From the NCBI GenBank assembly GCA_012840485.1, contig DULG01000019.1, positions 1 to 64,000 on the forward strand: DNA of 64,000 nt, read 5' to 3'. Position 1 is the stretch's first letter; every line of letters begins with the position of its first letter. Origin of the DNA: Clostridia bacterium (lineage in GTDB: Bacteria; Bacillota; Thermoanaerobacteria; Thermoanaerobacterales; Thermoanaerobacteraceae). The notes beneath the pieces were generated by a model. It saw only the letters and a program-made list of their open reading frames with translations. It was not told the DNA's origin and searched no databases. Both the position numbers and the translations under genes were made by a program. Positions 17,337 to 26,302 of this stretch are shown in pieces.

Positions 17337-18020
17337 ATGTTTTGGGATACGACTATAATACTTTTAATACCGGCTTTGCTGTTTGCCATGTATGCACAGG
17401 CTCAAGTGCAAAGTACTTTTAGCAGATATGCTCGTGTTAGAAATAGATATGGATACACTGCTGAAGAAGTGGCAAGAAGGATGTTGGACAGCATGGGCCT
17501 TTACGATGTCAGAATTGAACGAATTCCGGGCGATTTGACAGACCACTATGACCCAAGGGTGAAGGTTTTGAGGCTTTCTGACTCTGTTTATGGAAGCGAC
17601 TCTATAGCGGCAATAGGAGTAGCTGCTCATGAAGCAGGGCACGCAGTTCAACATGCAAAAGGGTATATACCGTTGACGCTTAGAAATAGCCTTGTACCGG
17701 TTGCCAATTTGGGAGCAAATCTCGCATGGCCTTTAGTTATATTGGGATTTTTTATGGGGGCTTCAGGACTACACCTTATCAATTTAGGTATAATTCTCTT
17801 TAGTGCGGCTGTACTTTTTCAAGTCATTACTTTGCCTGTAGAAATAGATGCTAGCAATAGGGCAATAGCTCTACTTCAGTCAAATGGGCTTTTTACAAGG
17901 GAGGATGTAGAACCTGCCCGTAGAGTTTTAAAGGCTGCTGCATTGACTTATGTGGCTGCAGCATTAGTTTCTATTATGCAGCTTTTGAGATTGATTATTA
18001 TAAGAAATAGTAGAGAATAA
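17337..18020 (+). CDS. Membrane zinc metallopeptidase (YugP/peptidase family)
   Basis: 227 aa. An N-terminal membrane anchor is followed by HEAGH (98-102), the zinc-binding protease motif, and further hydrophobic segments (about 120-165 and at the C-terminus). This is the YugP-type putative neutral zinc metallopeptidase; substrates are not established. The ATG is 5 nt after the DUF116 stop, with GGAGGT overlapping it, so the two are translationally coupled. Confidence 0.88.
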   Translation: MFWDTTIILLIPALLFAMYAQAQVQSTFSRYARVRNRYGYTAEEVARRMLDSMGLYDVRIERIPGDLTDHYDPRVKVLRLSDSVYGSDSIAAIGVAAHEAGHAVQHAKGYIPLTLRNSLVPVANLGANLAWPLVILGFFMGASGLHLINLGIILFSAAVLFQVITLPVEIDASNRAIALLQSNGLFTREDVEPARRVLKAAALTYVAAALVSIMQLLRLIIIRNSRE

Positions 18021-18039
18021 AAGGAGAAAAAAGTAACAA

Positions 18040-19374
18040 ATGAAAACAAGAGAAATAGTATATAAAATACTTCAGGATGTGTTTGAGAAAAATGCATATG
18101 TGAATATTTCCTTTAACAATCATTTAAAATATCAAGAATTAAAAGAAATGGACGTCGGCTTTATTAAAGAGATGGTATTTGGTGTAATTGAGAGAAAGTA
18201 CACTTTGGATTTTATACTTTCTTTTTTTATAAAAAAGACTTCTGATTTAAAAGCTATTATTTTTCTTGAGATGGGATTATATCAGCTTTTATACATGGAT
18301 AAAGTTCCCTCTTATGCAGCTATAAATGAGACGGTAGATGCAGCCAAAAAAGTATTAGGTATAAAGAGGGCTAACTTTATAAATGCAATTTTAAGAAACT
18401 ATCAAAGGGAAAGAGAATGGGTAGTCTTTCCTGATAAAGAAAAAGATTTTATGAAATATTTAAAAATAACCTATTCCTATCCTGATTGGATTGTGGAAAG
18501 GTTATTAAATAATTATGACAAAAAAAAGGCAGAAAGTATTTTAAAAAGTTTAAATGAAAGACCTGGTATTTGCTATCGTGTAAATACGCTAAAGATTACT
18601 GTTGAAGATTTGGAAAAATTGCTGGCTTCTGAAGGAATAGCTTATAAGAAAGGCCATTATGTAGAAGAAGCTTTGTATATAGATATAAGGAATCCAGAAA
18701 ATCATCGATTATATAAAGAAGGTTTTGTATATATTCAAGATGAAGCTTCTATGCTTGTATCTAAAATTTTAAATCCGCAACAAGGAGAAACAGTATTGGA
18801 TGTATGTGCTGCTCCAGGGGGTAAAACAACTCATATAGGACAATTGATAAAAAATAGTGGTGAAGTTATCGCTTTTGATTTGCATCCTCATAGATTAGAG
18901 ATGATTAGAGAAAATTGCAAAAGATTGGGAATTACAAACGTAAAAACTGAAGTCTTTGATGCTACTTTTGTAAATAAGAAATATGTGGAAAAGGCTAATA
19001 AGGTGTTGGCTGATGTGCCATGTACAGGTATTGGCATAATAAGAAAGAAGCCGGATATCAAGTTAAAACAATATACAAAAGAAAAAATTGAAAAGTTAAT
19101 TGAAACTCAATATAAAATATTACAATCCAGCTCAAAGTATGTAAAAAAAGGTGGATTTTTAGTGTATAGTACTTGTACAGTTGGAAAAGAGGAAAATCAA
19201 GAGGTAATAATGGAGTTTTTAAAAGTGAATCAAAATTTTGAATTAGTAGATATAACTAATGAAATTCCTAAAGGTTTGCCCATTGAAACATCATCTTGTG
19301 GATATGTTCAAACAACTCCTTTAGAACACAAAATTGACGGTTTTTTCATAGCTAAGCTAAAAAGAATAAGGTAG
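18040..19374 (+). CDS. rsmB: 16S rRNA (cytosine-967 C5)-methyltransferase RsmB
   Basis: 444 aa. It has an N-terminal NusB-like RNA-binding domain (about residues 1-130) and a C-terminal SAM-dependent methyltransferase. SAM binding is in DVCAAPGGKTTHIGQL. The two catalytic cysteines are in DVPCTGIGIIRKKPD and VYSTCTVGKEEN. It methylates C967 of 16S rRNA. ATG with AAGGAG upstream. It precedes rlmN, another rRNA methylase, as in B. subtilis. Confidence 0.96.
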   Translation: MKTREIVYKILQDVFEKNAYVNISFNNHLKYQELKEMDVGFIKEMVFGVIERKYTLDFILSFFIKKTSDLKAIIFLEMGLYQLLYMDKVPSYAAINETVDAAKKVLGIKRANFINAILRNYQREREWVVFPDKEKDFMKYLKITYSYPDWIVERLLNNYDKKKAESILKSLNERPGICYRVNTLKITVEDLEKLLASEGIAYKKGHYVEEALYIDIRNPENHRLYKEGFVYIQDEASMLVSKILNPQQGETVLDVCAAPGGKTTHIGQLIKNSGEVIAFDLHPHRLEMIRENCKRLGITNVKTEVFDATFVNKKYVEKANKVLADVPCTGIGIIRKKPDIKLKQYTKEKIEKLIETQYKILQSSSKYVKKGGFLVYSTCTVGKEENQEVIMEFLKVNQNFELVDITNEIPKGLPIETSSCGYVQTTPLEHKIDGFFIAKLKRIR

Positions 19375-19389
19375 TGGAGGTAATTTAAG

Positions 19390-20418
19390 TTGTACAATTT
19401 AAAAGATATGACCTTAGAAGAAATGGAAAATTTTTTTATAAATATGGGAGAAAGTAAATTTAGAGCTAGACAAATTTACAAATGGATATATGATAAGAAG
19501 GTTACAGATTTTGAGAAGATGACCGACATTTCTAAAAATTTAAGGGCAAAATTAAAAGAAATTGCATATATTTCACAATTAAAAATTGCGGAGAGAAGGG
19601 TATCGCAGATAGACGATACTATAAAATATTTATTTTTGCTGGAAGATAATAATATCATAGAGGGAGTAGCCATCAGGTATAGATTTGGAAATACAGCCTG
19701 TGTTTCTACTCAGGTTGGGTGTAATATGAAGTGTAAATTCTGTGCTTCTGCTGTTGGCGGCAAAGTGAGAGATTTGAAGGCTTCAGAAATGGTAAACCAG
19801 GTGATGGCAATAGACAGCGACTACGGGAAAATTTCTAACATAGTTTTGATGGGAAGTGGAGAGCCTTTTGACAACTACGACGAAGTAATGAAGTTTATAA
19901 AAATATTGAATAATCCGTATGGATTGGGAATAGGCAGTAGACACATTACTATTTCAACAGTGGGAATAGTGCCTAAAATTTATAAATTTGCTGATGAGAA
20001 GTTACAAGTCAATTTATCTATTTCATTACATGCACCTAATAATGAATTGAGAAGTGAATTGATGCCAATAAATAGGGCTTATCCATTAGAAGAATTGATG
20101 AAGGCTTGTGAGTATTATATAGAAAAAACAAGGCGCAGAATAACTTTTGAGTATTCTTTGATTGACGGAGTAAACGACAAAAAAGAACATGCCTACCAAC
20201 TGGTAGAACTGTTAAAGGGTATGTTATGCCATGTCAACTTAATACCTATTAATTATGTAAAAGAAATAGGCTTTAAAAAGGCAAAGAATGAAAAAGTGAT
20301 GATGTTTAAAAGAATTATTGAGGATGCAGGTATCACTTGTACGGTGAGAAGGGAATTGGGAAGTGATATTGAGGCTGCCTGTGGGCAGCTGAGAAGAAAG
20401 TACTTGAAAGAGAGGTAG
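19390..20418 (+). CDS. rlmN: Dual-specificity 23S rRNA/tRNA adenine C2-methyltransferase RlmN
   Basis: 342 aa radical SAM enzyme. The Fe-S cluster cysteines are 111, 115 and 118 (CNMKCKFC). The methyl-carrying cysteine is near 331 in IEAACGQLRR, with a further conserved Cys in the RFGNTACVSTQVG segment. It makes m2A2503 in 23S rRNA and m2A37 in some tRNAs. The start is TTG after TGGAGG. It lies in the rsmB-rlmN-stp-prkC-rsgA order seen in Bacillus. Confidence 0.97.
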   Translation: MYNLKDMTLEEMENFFINMGESKFRARQIYKWIYDKKVTDFEKMTDISKNLRAKLKEIAYISQLKIAERRVSQIDDTIKYLFLLEDNNIIEGVAIRYRFGNTACVSTQVGCNMKCKFCASAVGGKVRDLKASEMVNQVMAIDSDYGKISNIVLMGSGEPFDNYDEVMKFIKILNNPYGLGIGSRHITISTVGIVPKIYKFADEKLQVNLSISLHAPNNELRSELMPINRAYPLEELMKACEYYIEKTRRRITFEYSLIDGVNDKKEHAYQLVELLKGMLCHVNLIPINYVKEIGFKKAKNEKVMMFKRIIEDAGITCTVRRELGSDIEAACGQLRRKYLKER

Positions 20419-20425
20419 GGATTGT

Positions 20426-21169
20426 ATGGTTGTAGCTGCCTTAACGGATATTGGCAATGTAAGAGAAAAAAATGAAGATTATTACTATGCCTCGAAAGAA
20501 AAAGATTTTCCTTTGTTTATCGTGGCGGATGGAATGGGAGGACACAATGGAGGTGAAGTCGCAAGCAAGTCTGCAGTAGAAGCTGTTGTCAGTTATTTTA
20601 AGAAGAACTACTTTAAACTGCAAAATAAAGAAATACCTTCTATAGAAAGTTTCATAGAAGATTCAATAAAATATGCTAATAAAGTAGTATACTCTCAAGC
20701 CTGTTTAGAATGCGAATTGACAGGAATGGGTACCACTCTCACTTTACTCTTTTTTGAAAAAAATCATTTTTTTGTAGGACATATTGGAGATAGTAGGGCC
20801 TATTTAATAAGAGATAATCAAATAAAACAAATTACAGCGGACCATTCCTTTGTAGAGGAACTGGTTAAAATAGGAAAGATAACTCATGAAGAGGCAAGAG
20901 TGCATCCACAAAAGAATATAATAACGCGCGCTTTGGGAATTGACGAAGAAGTAGAAGTGGATACATTTCATGGGATCGTTCTCCCACAGGATATTTTGTT
21001 TTTGTGTACAGATGGGTTGACTAATTTGGTGACAGATCAACAAATTTTAGAGGAATTTACAAACAATGGAGACATAAATGCTTCCTGTGCTAATTTAGTA
21101 AATCTTGCAAAGGCCAACGGTGGGTACGATAATATAACGATAGTCGCTGTTAAGGAGGTGGCATTATGA
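20426..21169 (+). CDS. PP2C-family Ser/Thr phosphatase Stp/PrpC
   Basis: 247 aa. PP2C metal-binding motifs are present in order: [46 protein letters not shown] and GGYDNITIV. It dephosphorylates targets of the adjacent PASTA kinase and counteracts it. TTG or ATG alternatives exist near the start; the ATG at 20426 has AGAGGTAGGG upstream. Its stop overlaps the kinase start by 4 nt. Confidence 0.95.
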   Translation: MVVAALTDIGNVREKNEDYYYASKEKDFPLFIVADGMGGHNGGEVASKSAVEAVVSYFKKNYFKLQNKEIPSIESFIEDSIKYANKVVYSQACLECELTGMGTTLTLLFFEKNHFFVGHIGDSRAYLIRDNQIKQITADHSFVEELVKIGKITHEEARVHPQKNIITRALGIDEEVEVDTFHGIVLPQDILFLCTDGLTNLVTDQQILEEFTNNGDINASCANLVNLAKANGGYDNITIVAVKEVAL

Positions 21170-23046
21170 TTGGACGCATATTGGGGAATCGCTATGAGAT
21201 ACTTGAGAAAATTGGCGAAGGCGGAATGGCTAAAGTTTACAAGGCTAAGTGTCATCTCCTTAACAGGATAGTAGCAATAAAGATTTTAAGACCTGAATTT
21301 GCGGCAGATGAAGATTTTGTGAAAAAATTTAGAAGAGAATCTCAGGCAGCTGCAAGTCTTTCTCACCCTAATATAGTCAGCATATACGATGTGGGGCAAG
21401 AAGGAGATATATACTATATTGTAATGGAATACGTAAAGGGACGTACTCTGAAAAAACTTATAAGTGAAAATGGTGGACAGCTAGAAGTCAATAGAGCAGT
21501 AGAAATAGCAAGACAAGTGTGCAAAGCACTAGACCATGCTCATAAAAATCGAATAATTCACAGGGATATAAAACCCCAAAACATCTTAGTTACTGACGAC
21601 GACGTAGTTAAAGTTACTGACTTTGGAATTGCAAGAGCTGCAAATGGATCTACTATTACTTATACAGGAGATGTGGTAGGAACAGTTTATTATTTTTCTC
21701 CTGAACAGGCAAAAGGCGGAATAGTAGATGCAAGAACAGATATTTATTCTTTAGGAATAGTTCTTTATGAAATGCTAACAGGGAAAGTTCCTTTTGAGGG
21801 AGACAGTCCTATTTCTATTGCTTTAAAACATATTCAAGAGAATATAATTCCACCATCAAAATTAAATCCCAAAGTCCCTAAGGAATTAGATAAAATAGTT
21901 TTAAAAGCTACTCAAAAAGATGTAAATTTGAGATATCAGACTGCAGCTGATTTTTTAAAGGATTTAAATACTTTTTTGCAAAATCCTAAAGACCTGAGTT
22001 TCATTGAGGAAGAAAATACAAAGACAAAAGTCATTCCTTCGAAAGATGTAGAAGGACTAATAAAAAAAGCTGCACAAAATAAAGAAAAGGTAAAAAGGAG
22101 AAAAGATCTTTTAAAGAAAATTGGAGTAGTTTTATTGATTTTGTTGCTTTTAGCTTCTTTATCTTATGGGACAATGTATGTTCTCAATCTCTATTTTAAA
22201 GTAAGTGACGTGGTAGTTCCAAATGTTGTAGGCCTTTCTTTGAGTCAGGCTAGTAAAATTTTGTCGGATCGTAACTTAAAAATGGAAATAAGTGATGAGA
22301 AGTATACTGACAAACCGGAAAATACCATTTTATCACAGGATCCTCCACAAGGGAACATAGTAAAATCTGGAAGTACAGTTTATGTTGTAATAAGTAAAGG
22401 TAGGCAAGTTGTGATAGTTCCTAATGTCATCGGAAAGGATTATTCAGAAGCTAAGAGTATTTTAGAAAATGCGGGAGTTAAGGCAAACATCATAGAACAA
22501 TACAATGACCAATATCAAAAAGGATATGTTTTTGACCAAAATCCAAGACAGGGAGTACAGGTGGAATACAATACAGTGATCGATTTGTATGTTAGCAAAG
22601 GACCACAGCCTGCAGTAATGCCTAATGTTGTCAATATGCCTTTAGAGGAAGCAAAAACTGCTTTAGAAAATGCCGGTTTAACATTGGGGAAAGTCATTTA
22701 CAAAGAGACAAGTGATATGCCAGAAAATACTGTGTTAGAACAGAGTGTTCCAGCAAATACTGAAGTGCAAAAGGGAAGTCCTATAGATTTGATTGTAAGC
22801 AAATTGTCTCAAAATTCTTTACAGCAAAAAACAGAAAATTTTACTATTAAATTGCCTGACAAACCGGGTACTATGAAAGTGGCTGTATATGTAATACAAA
22901 ATGGGCAAAAGAATCTAGTATATTCTGGTGAACATACTTACAATGATAGCCCAATTATAGTGCCTGTTACGGCATATAAAGGTAAAGCTACTATTGAGGT
23001 AGATATAGATGGACAAATATATAGTACAGCGGAGGCGAAATTTTAA
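21166..23046 (+). CDS. prkC: PASTA-domain Ser/Thr kinase PrkC/PknB
   Basis: 626 aa. The cytoplasmic kinase domain (about 10-270) has GEGGMAKVY, catalytic Lys39 in [14 protein letters not shown] and DFG. One membrane helix lies near 326-347. Outside are three PASTA repeats beginning [18 protein letters not shown] and VMPNVVNMP, then a beta-rich C-terminal domain. PASTA domains bind muropeptides, and in spore formers the kinase can signal germination. Translationally coupled to the phosphatase upstream and followed directly by rsgA. Confidence 0.96.
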   Translation: MIGRILGNRYEILEKIGEGGMAKVYKAKCHLLNRIVAIKILRPEFAADEDFVKKFRRESQAAASLSHPNIVSIYDVGQEGDIYYIVMEYVKGRTLKKLISENGGQLEVNRAVEIARQVCKALDHAHKNRIIHRDIKPQNILVTDDDVVKVTDFGIARAANGSTITYTGDVVGTVYYFSPEQAKGGIVDARTDIYSLGIVLYEMLTGKVPFEGDSPISIALKHIQENIIPPSKLNPKVPKELDKIVLKATQKDVNLRYQTAADFLKDLNTFLQNPKDLSFIEEENTKTKVIPSKDVEGLIKKAAQNKEKVKRRKDLLKKIGVVLLILLLLASLSYGTMYVLNLYFKVSDVVVPNVVGLSLSQASKILSDRNLKMEISDEKYTDKPENTILSQDPPQGNIVKSGSTVYVVISKGRQVVIVPNVIGKDYSEAKSILENAGVKANIIEQYNDQYQKGYVFDQNPRQGVQVEYNTVIDLYVSKGPQPAVMPNVVNMPLEEAKTALENAGLTLGKVIYKETSDMPENTVLEQSVPANTEVQKGSPIDLIVSKLSQNSLQQKTENFTIKLPDKPGTMKVAVYVIQNGQKNLVYSGEHTYNDSPIIVPVTAYKGKATIEVDIDGQIYSTAEAKF

Positions 23047-23928
23047 TTGAGAGAAATTGAAGGAATAATTGTACGAGGAATAGCTGGTTTTTACTATGTA
23101 GATACAGAGCACGGCATTGTAGAATGTCGTGCTCGTGGAAAATTTAGAAAAGATAATATTACTCCATTGGTAGGTGACATTGTAAAAATTCAATTGGTGA
23201 GCAAAAAAGAAGGTTATATTTTAAATATTTTGCCAAGAAAAAATGAACTCATAAGGCCACCTGTTGCTAATGTAGATCAAGCTATAATAGTTTTTGCTAT
23301 TGCAAAGCCTGAAATTAATCGTGTTTTATTAGATAAGATAATTGTATTGGCAGAAAGCAATGATATTGAACCTGTAATTTGTATAAATAAGATCGATTTA
23401 GAAAGTAGAGAAAAAGTTAATAAATTAATAGAGATTTACAAAAAAATAGGTTATAAGGTGGTAGCTACTTCTGTATTAACAAAAGAAGGAATTGAAGAAT
23501 TGAAATTTTATTTAAAAGATAAAGTATCATTTTTTGCAGGCCCTTCAGGAGTTGGAAAGTCTTCTTTGATTAATTCTATTCAGTCAAATATAAAATTAAA
23601 GACAGGAGAAGTTAGTAAAAAGCTTTTAAGAGGTAGGCATACTACGAGGAGTGTAGAACTTTTATCTCTTGATTTTGGAGGATATGTTTTAGATACACCA
23701 GGTTTTACTGCTTTGACGTTGGATATTGCTAAGGAAGACTTACGATATTATTTTAAAGAATTTTTAGAGCTTCAAAGGGGATGCAAGTTTTCTTCATGCC
23801 TTCATGTAAATGAACCTGATTGCGGCGTGATAGAGGCTGTAAACGAAGGATTGATAAACAGGGAAAGATATATAAGTTATTTAACGCTTTTGAGAGAAGT
23901 TAAAGAAAAGGAGAAGAGGAGGTACTAA
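23047..23928 (+). CDS. rsgA: Small ribosomal subunit biogenesis GTPase RsgA
   Basis: 293 aa circularly permuted GTPase. An N-terminal OB domain is followed by G4 NKID (114-117), then G1 GPSGVGKS (165-172), then G3 DTPG. The C-terminal zinc motif is GCKFSSCLHVNEPDCGV. It acts late in 30S maturation. The start is TTG immediately after the kinase stop, with GGAGG inside the kinase 3' end. Confidence 0.97.
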   Translation: MREIEGIIVRGIAGFYYVDTEHGIVECRARGKFRKDNITPLVGDIVKIQLVSKKEGYILNILPRKNELIRPPVANVDQAIIVFAIAKPEINRVLLDKIIVLAESNDIEPVICINKIDLESREKVNKLIEIYKKIGYKVVATSVLTKEGIEELKFYLKDKVSFFAGPSGVGKSSLINSIQSNIKLKTGEVSKKLLRGRHTTRSVELLSLDFGGYVLDTPGFTALTLDIAKEDLRYYFKEFLELQRGCKFSSCLHVNEPDCGVIEAVNEGLINRERYISYLTLLREVKEKEKRRY

Positions 23929-23931
23929 AAA

Positions 23932-24582
23932 TTGAAAATAGCTCCTTCAATATTATCTGCAAATTTTGCAAATTTATTAGAGGGTATAAGAAAAATAGAA
24001 AAAAATGCTGACCTTTTGCATATTGATGTTATGGATGGGCATTTTGTGCCAAATATCAGCATTGGGCCTGTAGTTGTAAAATCTCTAAGAAAGTATACTT
24101 CTCTTCCTTTTGATGTGCACTTGATGATTGAAAATCCAGACTTATATATAAAAGATTTTGTGAAGGCTGGAGCTAACATTGTAACTGTCCATCAGGAAGC
24201 TTGTATACATCTACATAGGACAATACAAAAGATAAAAAGTTATGATATAAAAGCTGGAGTTGCTTTGAATCCGACTACCTCCCTAGATACTTTAAAATAT
24301 ATATTGCAAGATATTGATATGGTGTTGATTATGACAGTAAACCCCGGTTTTGGAGGACAAAAGTTTATAGATTCAATGCTTAAAAAGATTGAAGAATTAA
24401 GCAGTATAAGAGAAAATTTAAATTTAACTTTTGAAATTGAAGTAGACGGTGGAATTAATGTTCATAATGTAAAGCAGGTTGTTGAGGCAGGGTGTGACAT
24501 AATTGTAGCAGGTTCTGCAATTTTTGAATCAACAGATCCGTCGCAAACTATAAAAGAGCTTAGAGAGGCAGTAAAAAGATGA
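23932..24582 (+). CDS. rpe: Ribulose-phosphate 3-epimerase
   Basis: 216 aa TIM barrel. It interconverts ribulose-5-phosphate and xylulose-5-phosphate. Motifs APSILSANFANL, HIDVMDGHFVPNIS and MTVNPGFGGQKFI, and EVDGGIN with the catalytic Asp, are all present. The start is TTG after GAGGAGG, 3 nt after rsgA. It overlaps thiN by 4 nt. Confidence 0.97.
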   Translation: MKIAPSILSANFANLLEGIRKIEKNADLLHIDVMDGHFVPNISIGPVVVKSLRKYTSLPFDVHLMIENPDLYIKDFVKAGANIVTVHQEACIHLHRTIQKIKSYDIKAGVALNPTTSLDTLKYILQDIDMVLIMTVNPGFGGQKFIDSMLKKIEELSSIRENLNLTFEIEVDGGINVHNVKQVVEAGCDIIVAGSAIFESTDPSQTIKELREAVKR

Positions 24583-25214
24583 AGGTTTTAATTATTTCTA
24601 ATGGAAATATAAAGGATTATAATTTTTATAAAAATTTATTACAAGATGTTGATATGGTAATATGTGCAGATGCTGGAGCGAATCATGCTTACCAAATGAA
24701 GATAAAACCAGACCTTATAGTAGGAGATTTTGATTCAATAAAAGAAGAAATTTTAGAGTTTTATGAGAATGAAGGGGTAAGAATAGAAAAGTTTCCTCCT
24801 ATGAAGGATGAAACAGATACGCAACTGGCAATGTTAAAAGCTATAGAATTTGGGGCAACAGACGTTACTTTTATAGGGGTGATTGGAGAAAGATTTGACC
24901 ATTCTTATGCAAATCTTTCACTTTTACTCTATCTACTAAATCGCAACATTAAGGGTAAAATTGTAAATGAAAAGAATGAAATATATTTGATAAATAAATT
25001 TATAGAGGTTGAGGGTAAAAAAGGAGAACTTTTATCTTTACTGCCTTATTCAAAGGAAGTAAAGGGAATATACACTAAAGGTTTGTTTTATGGTCTTTCA
25101 GGTCAAAGTATGGATTTAGAGATGCCTTATGGTATAAGCAATGTTTTTACAGAAGATAAAGCCACTATAGAAATAGAAGAAGGACTTTTATTAGTGATAA
25201 AGCCAAGAGAATAG
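24579..25214 (+). CDS. thiN: Thiamine diphosphokinase
   Basis: 211 aa. It makes thiamine diphosphate from thiamine and ATP. Motifs: CADAGANHAYQMKIKPDL, GDFDSI and DETDTQLAMLKA bind metal and ATP, and GERFDHSYANL follows. The C-terminal beta domain is present. It starts within the end of rpe (ATGA) and is the last clear gene of the long run from dapF. Confidence 0.95.
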   Translation: MKVLIISNGNIKDYNFYKNLLQDVDMVICADAGANHAYQMKIKPDLIVGDFDSIKEEILEFYENEGVRIEKFPPMKDETDTQLAMLKAIEFGATDVTFIGVIGERFDHSYANLSLLLYLLNRNIKGKIVNEKNEIYLINKFIEVEGKKGELLSLLPYSKEVKGIYTKGLFYGLSGQSMDLEMPYGISNVFTEDKATIEIEEGLLLVIKPRE

Positions 25215-25223
25215 TTTCAAAAT

Positions 25224-25273
25224 CCCCTTCCAATGAATAGTATATAGTAACTAAAGAGGGAAGGGGTGTTTTT
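25224..25273 (+). promoter_or_regulatory. Long-loop hairpin enclosing the Shine-Dalgarno of the next gene
   Basis: CCCCTTCC (25224-25231) can pair with GGAAGGGG (25259-25266) across a 27-nt loop, followed by TGTTTTT and the ATG at 25274. The 3' arm is also the ribosome-binding site of the small membrane protein. It could act as a partial terminator of the thiN transcript or as a switch that hides the start. Confidence 0.45.
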
Positions 25274-25456
25274 ATGGATAAATTTTTTTATAAGCTGAAG
25301 CGATTAAATAGGCAATTGAATTATTCGCTGGGATATATATTGATGGCTTTGGGTGTATTGATATTTGTTATGTATATTCCTGCCTGGTTGTGGATGATTT
25401 TTTTAGGAATTTTTCTTGTAATAGCCGGTTATTATGTAAACATATATTTTAAGTGA
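25274..25456 (+). CDS. Small two-helix membrane protein, family not recognised
   Basis: 60 aa. A basic N-terminus (KLKRLNRQ) is followed by two hydrophobic stretches, about residues 18-36 and 39-57 (LGYILMALGVLIFVMYI and LWMIFLGIFLVIAGYYVNI), so a membrane hairpin is likely. Strong GGAAGGGG upstream and a terminator right after support it being real. I do not recognise a family or function. Confidence 0.7.
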   Translation: MDKFFYKLKRLNRQLNYSLGYILMALGVLIFVMYIPAWLWMIFLGIFLVIAGYYVNIYFK

Positions 25457-25469
25457 AAAAATAAAAAAG

Positions 25470-25492
25470 CGTGCAAAAATGCACGTCTTTCT
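25470..25492. terminator. Bidirectional terminator between the small membrane gene and rpmB
   Basis: CGTGCA (25470-25475) and TGCACG (25480-25485) pair with a 4-nt loop. An A-tract lies before it and a T-rich tract after it, so it can serve both convergent genes. Confidence 0.75.
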
Positions 25493-25681
25493 TTATAATG
25501 CTCTTTGCACTTTTCCTGCTTTTAAGCATTTTGTACATACATGGAGTCTAACAGGAGTACCATCTACTATAGCTCTTACTTTTTTTATGTTAGGTTTCCA
25601 CTTTCTTATAGATTTTCTGTGGGAGTGGCTATATTGATAGCCTGCTAAAGGCCCTTTTCCACAAATATCGCACTTAAGCAT
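25493..25681 (-). CDS. rpmB: 50S ribosomal protein L28 (cysteine-containing form)
   Basis: 62 aa. MLKCDICGKGPLAGYQYSHS and the C-terminal LHVCTKCLKAGKVQRA identify L28. Two CxxC pairs indicate the zinc-binding (C+) form. An upstream start would add eight residues, but GGAGGTG lies 7 nt before the ATG at 25681, which is chosen. It is monocistronic, as in B. subtilis, opposite to asp23. Confidence 0.96.
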   Translation of the reverse strand: MLKCDICGKGPLAGYQYSHSHRKSIRKWKPNIKKVRAIVDGTPVRLHVCTKCLKAGKVQRAL

Positions 25682-25709
25682 AGTTGCACCTCCTTTGAAA
25701 GACAATAAT

Positions 25710-25738
25710 ATTTTATCAAAAAATAATTACCTACACAA
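25710..25738 (-). promoter_or_regulatory. Proximal promoter of rpmB
   Basis: Minus strand: -35 TTGTGT (25733-25738), 17-nt spacer, extended -10 TGATAAAAT with its hexamer at 25710-25715. Confidence 0.55.
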
Positions 25739-25762
25739 TAGAGAAATTAACACAACGATATT

Positions 25763-25802
25763 ATTTTATCATCATCTTTTGTAAATGTAAATACCTTTAC
25801 AA
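25763..25802 (-). promoter_or_regulatory. Distal promoter of rpmB with inverted repeat over the -35
   Basis: Minus strand: -35 TTTACA (25786-25791), 17-nt spacer, extended -10 TGATAAAAT with its hexamer at 25763-25768. An inverted repeat TTGTAAA (25779-25785) / TTTACAA (25796-25802) brackets the -35. Confidence 0.5.
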
Positions 25803-25882
25803 TAAAGCAGGTGTAAAATTTTAATAGGTGAGTAATATAGCAGACATTTTGTTTAAGCTTCTCCGGTGACATTGCAGGCTAG

Positions 25883-25911
25883 TTGATGTTATTGAAATAT
25901 TCAGGTAAAAT
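25883..25911 (+). promoter_or_regulatory. Promoter of asp23-fakA-recG-degV
   Basis: -35 TTGATG (25883-25888), 17-nt spacer, -10 TAAAAT (25906-25911), 30 nt before the Asp23-family start. Confidence 0.65.
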
Positions 25912-25941
25912 ATAAATTAAGATTGATTTGGAGGGATATTA

Positions 25942-26292
25942 ATGATTCAAATAAAAAACAAATATGGAGTAATAAATATCTCAAATGATGCAATTGCTGC
26001 TATAACCAGTAGAGCGGTAGCGGAGTGTTATGGGATAGTAGGCTTGGGGAGGAGAGGAGCAAATGGATTAATAGAAATATTTAAAACAGAAAATTCAGGG
26101 AGAGGAGTCAAAGTTTTAGCTACAGAAGATGGTGTAGCACTGGAAGTTTATATAGTTGTCCTATACGGTGTAAATATAAAAACTGTTTCAGCGAATGCTA
26201 TTGAAAAAGTGAAATATGCTGTAGAGAAATTTGTAGGAGTAAAAGTGGAAAATGTAATAATAAATGTTCAGGGAATTAAAGTTGATAATTGA
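25942..26292 (+). CDS. Asp23/Gls24-family protein (YloU-like)
   Basis: 116 aa. NISNDAIAAITSRAVAECYG and the closing VKVENVIINVQGIKV are typical of the Asp23/Gls24 family. Members associate with the membrane or fatty-acid and envelope processes; the molecular function is not settled. GGAGGG precedes the ATG. It is the usual partner directly upstream of the DAK2 fatty-acid kinase. Confidence 0.9.
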   Translation: MIQIKNKYGVINISNDAIAAITSRAVAECYGIVGLGRRGANGLIEIFKTENSGRGVKVLATEDGVALEVYIVVLYGVNIKTVSANAIEKVKYAVEKFVGVKVENVIINVQGIKVDN

Positions 26293-26302
26293 GGAGGAAG
26301 TT

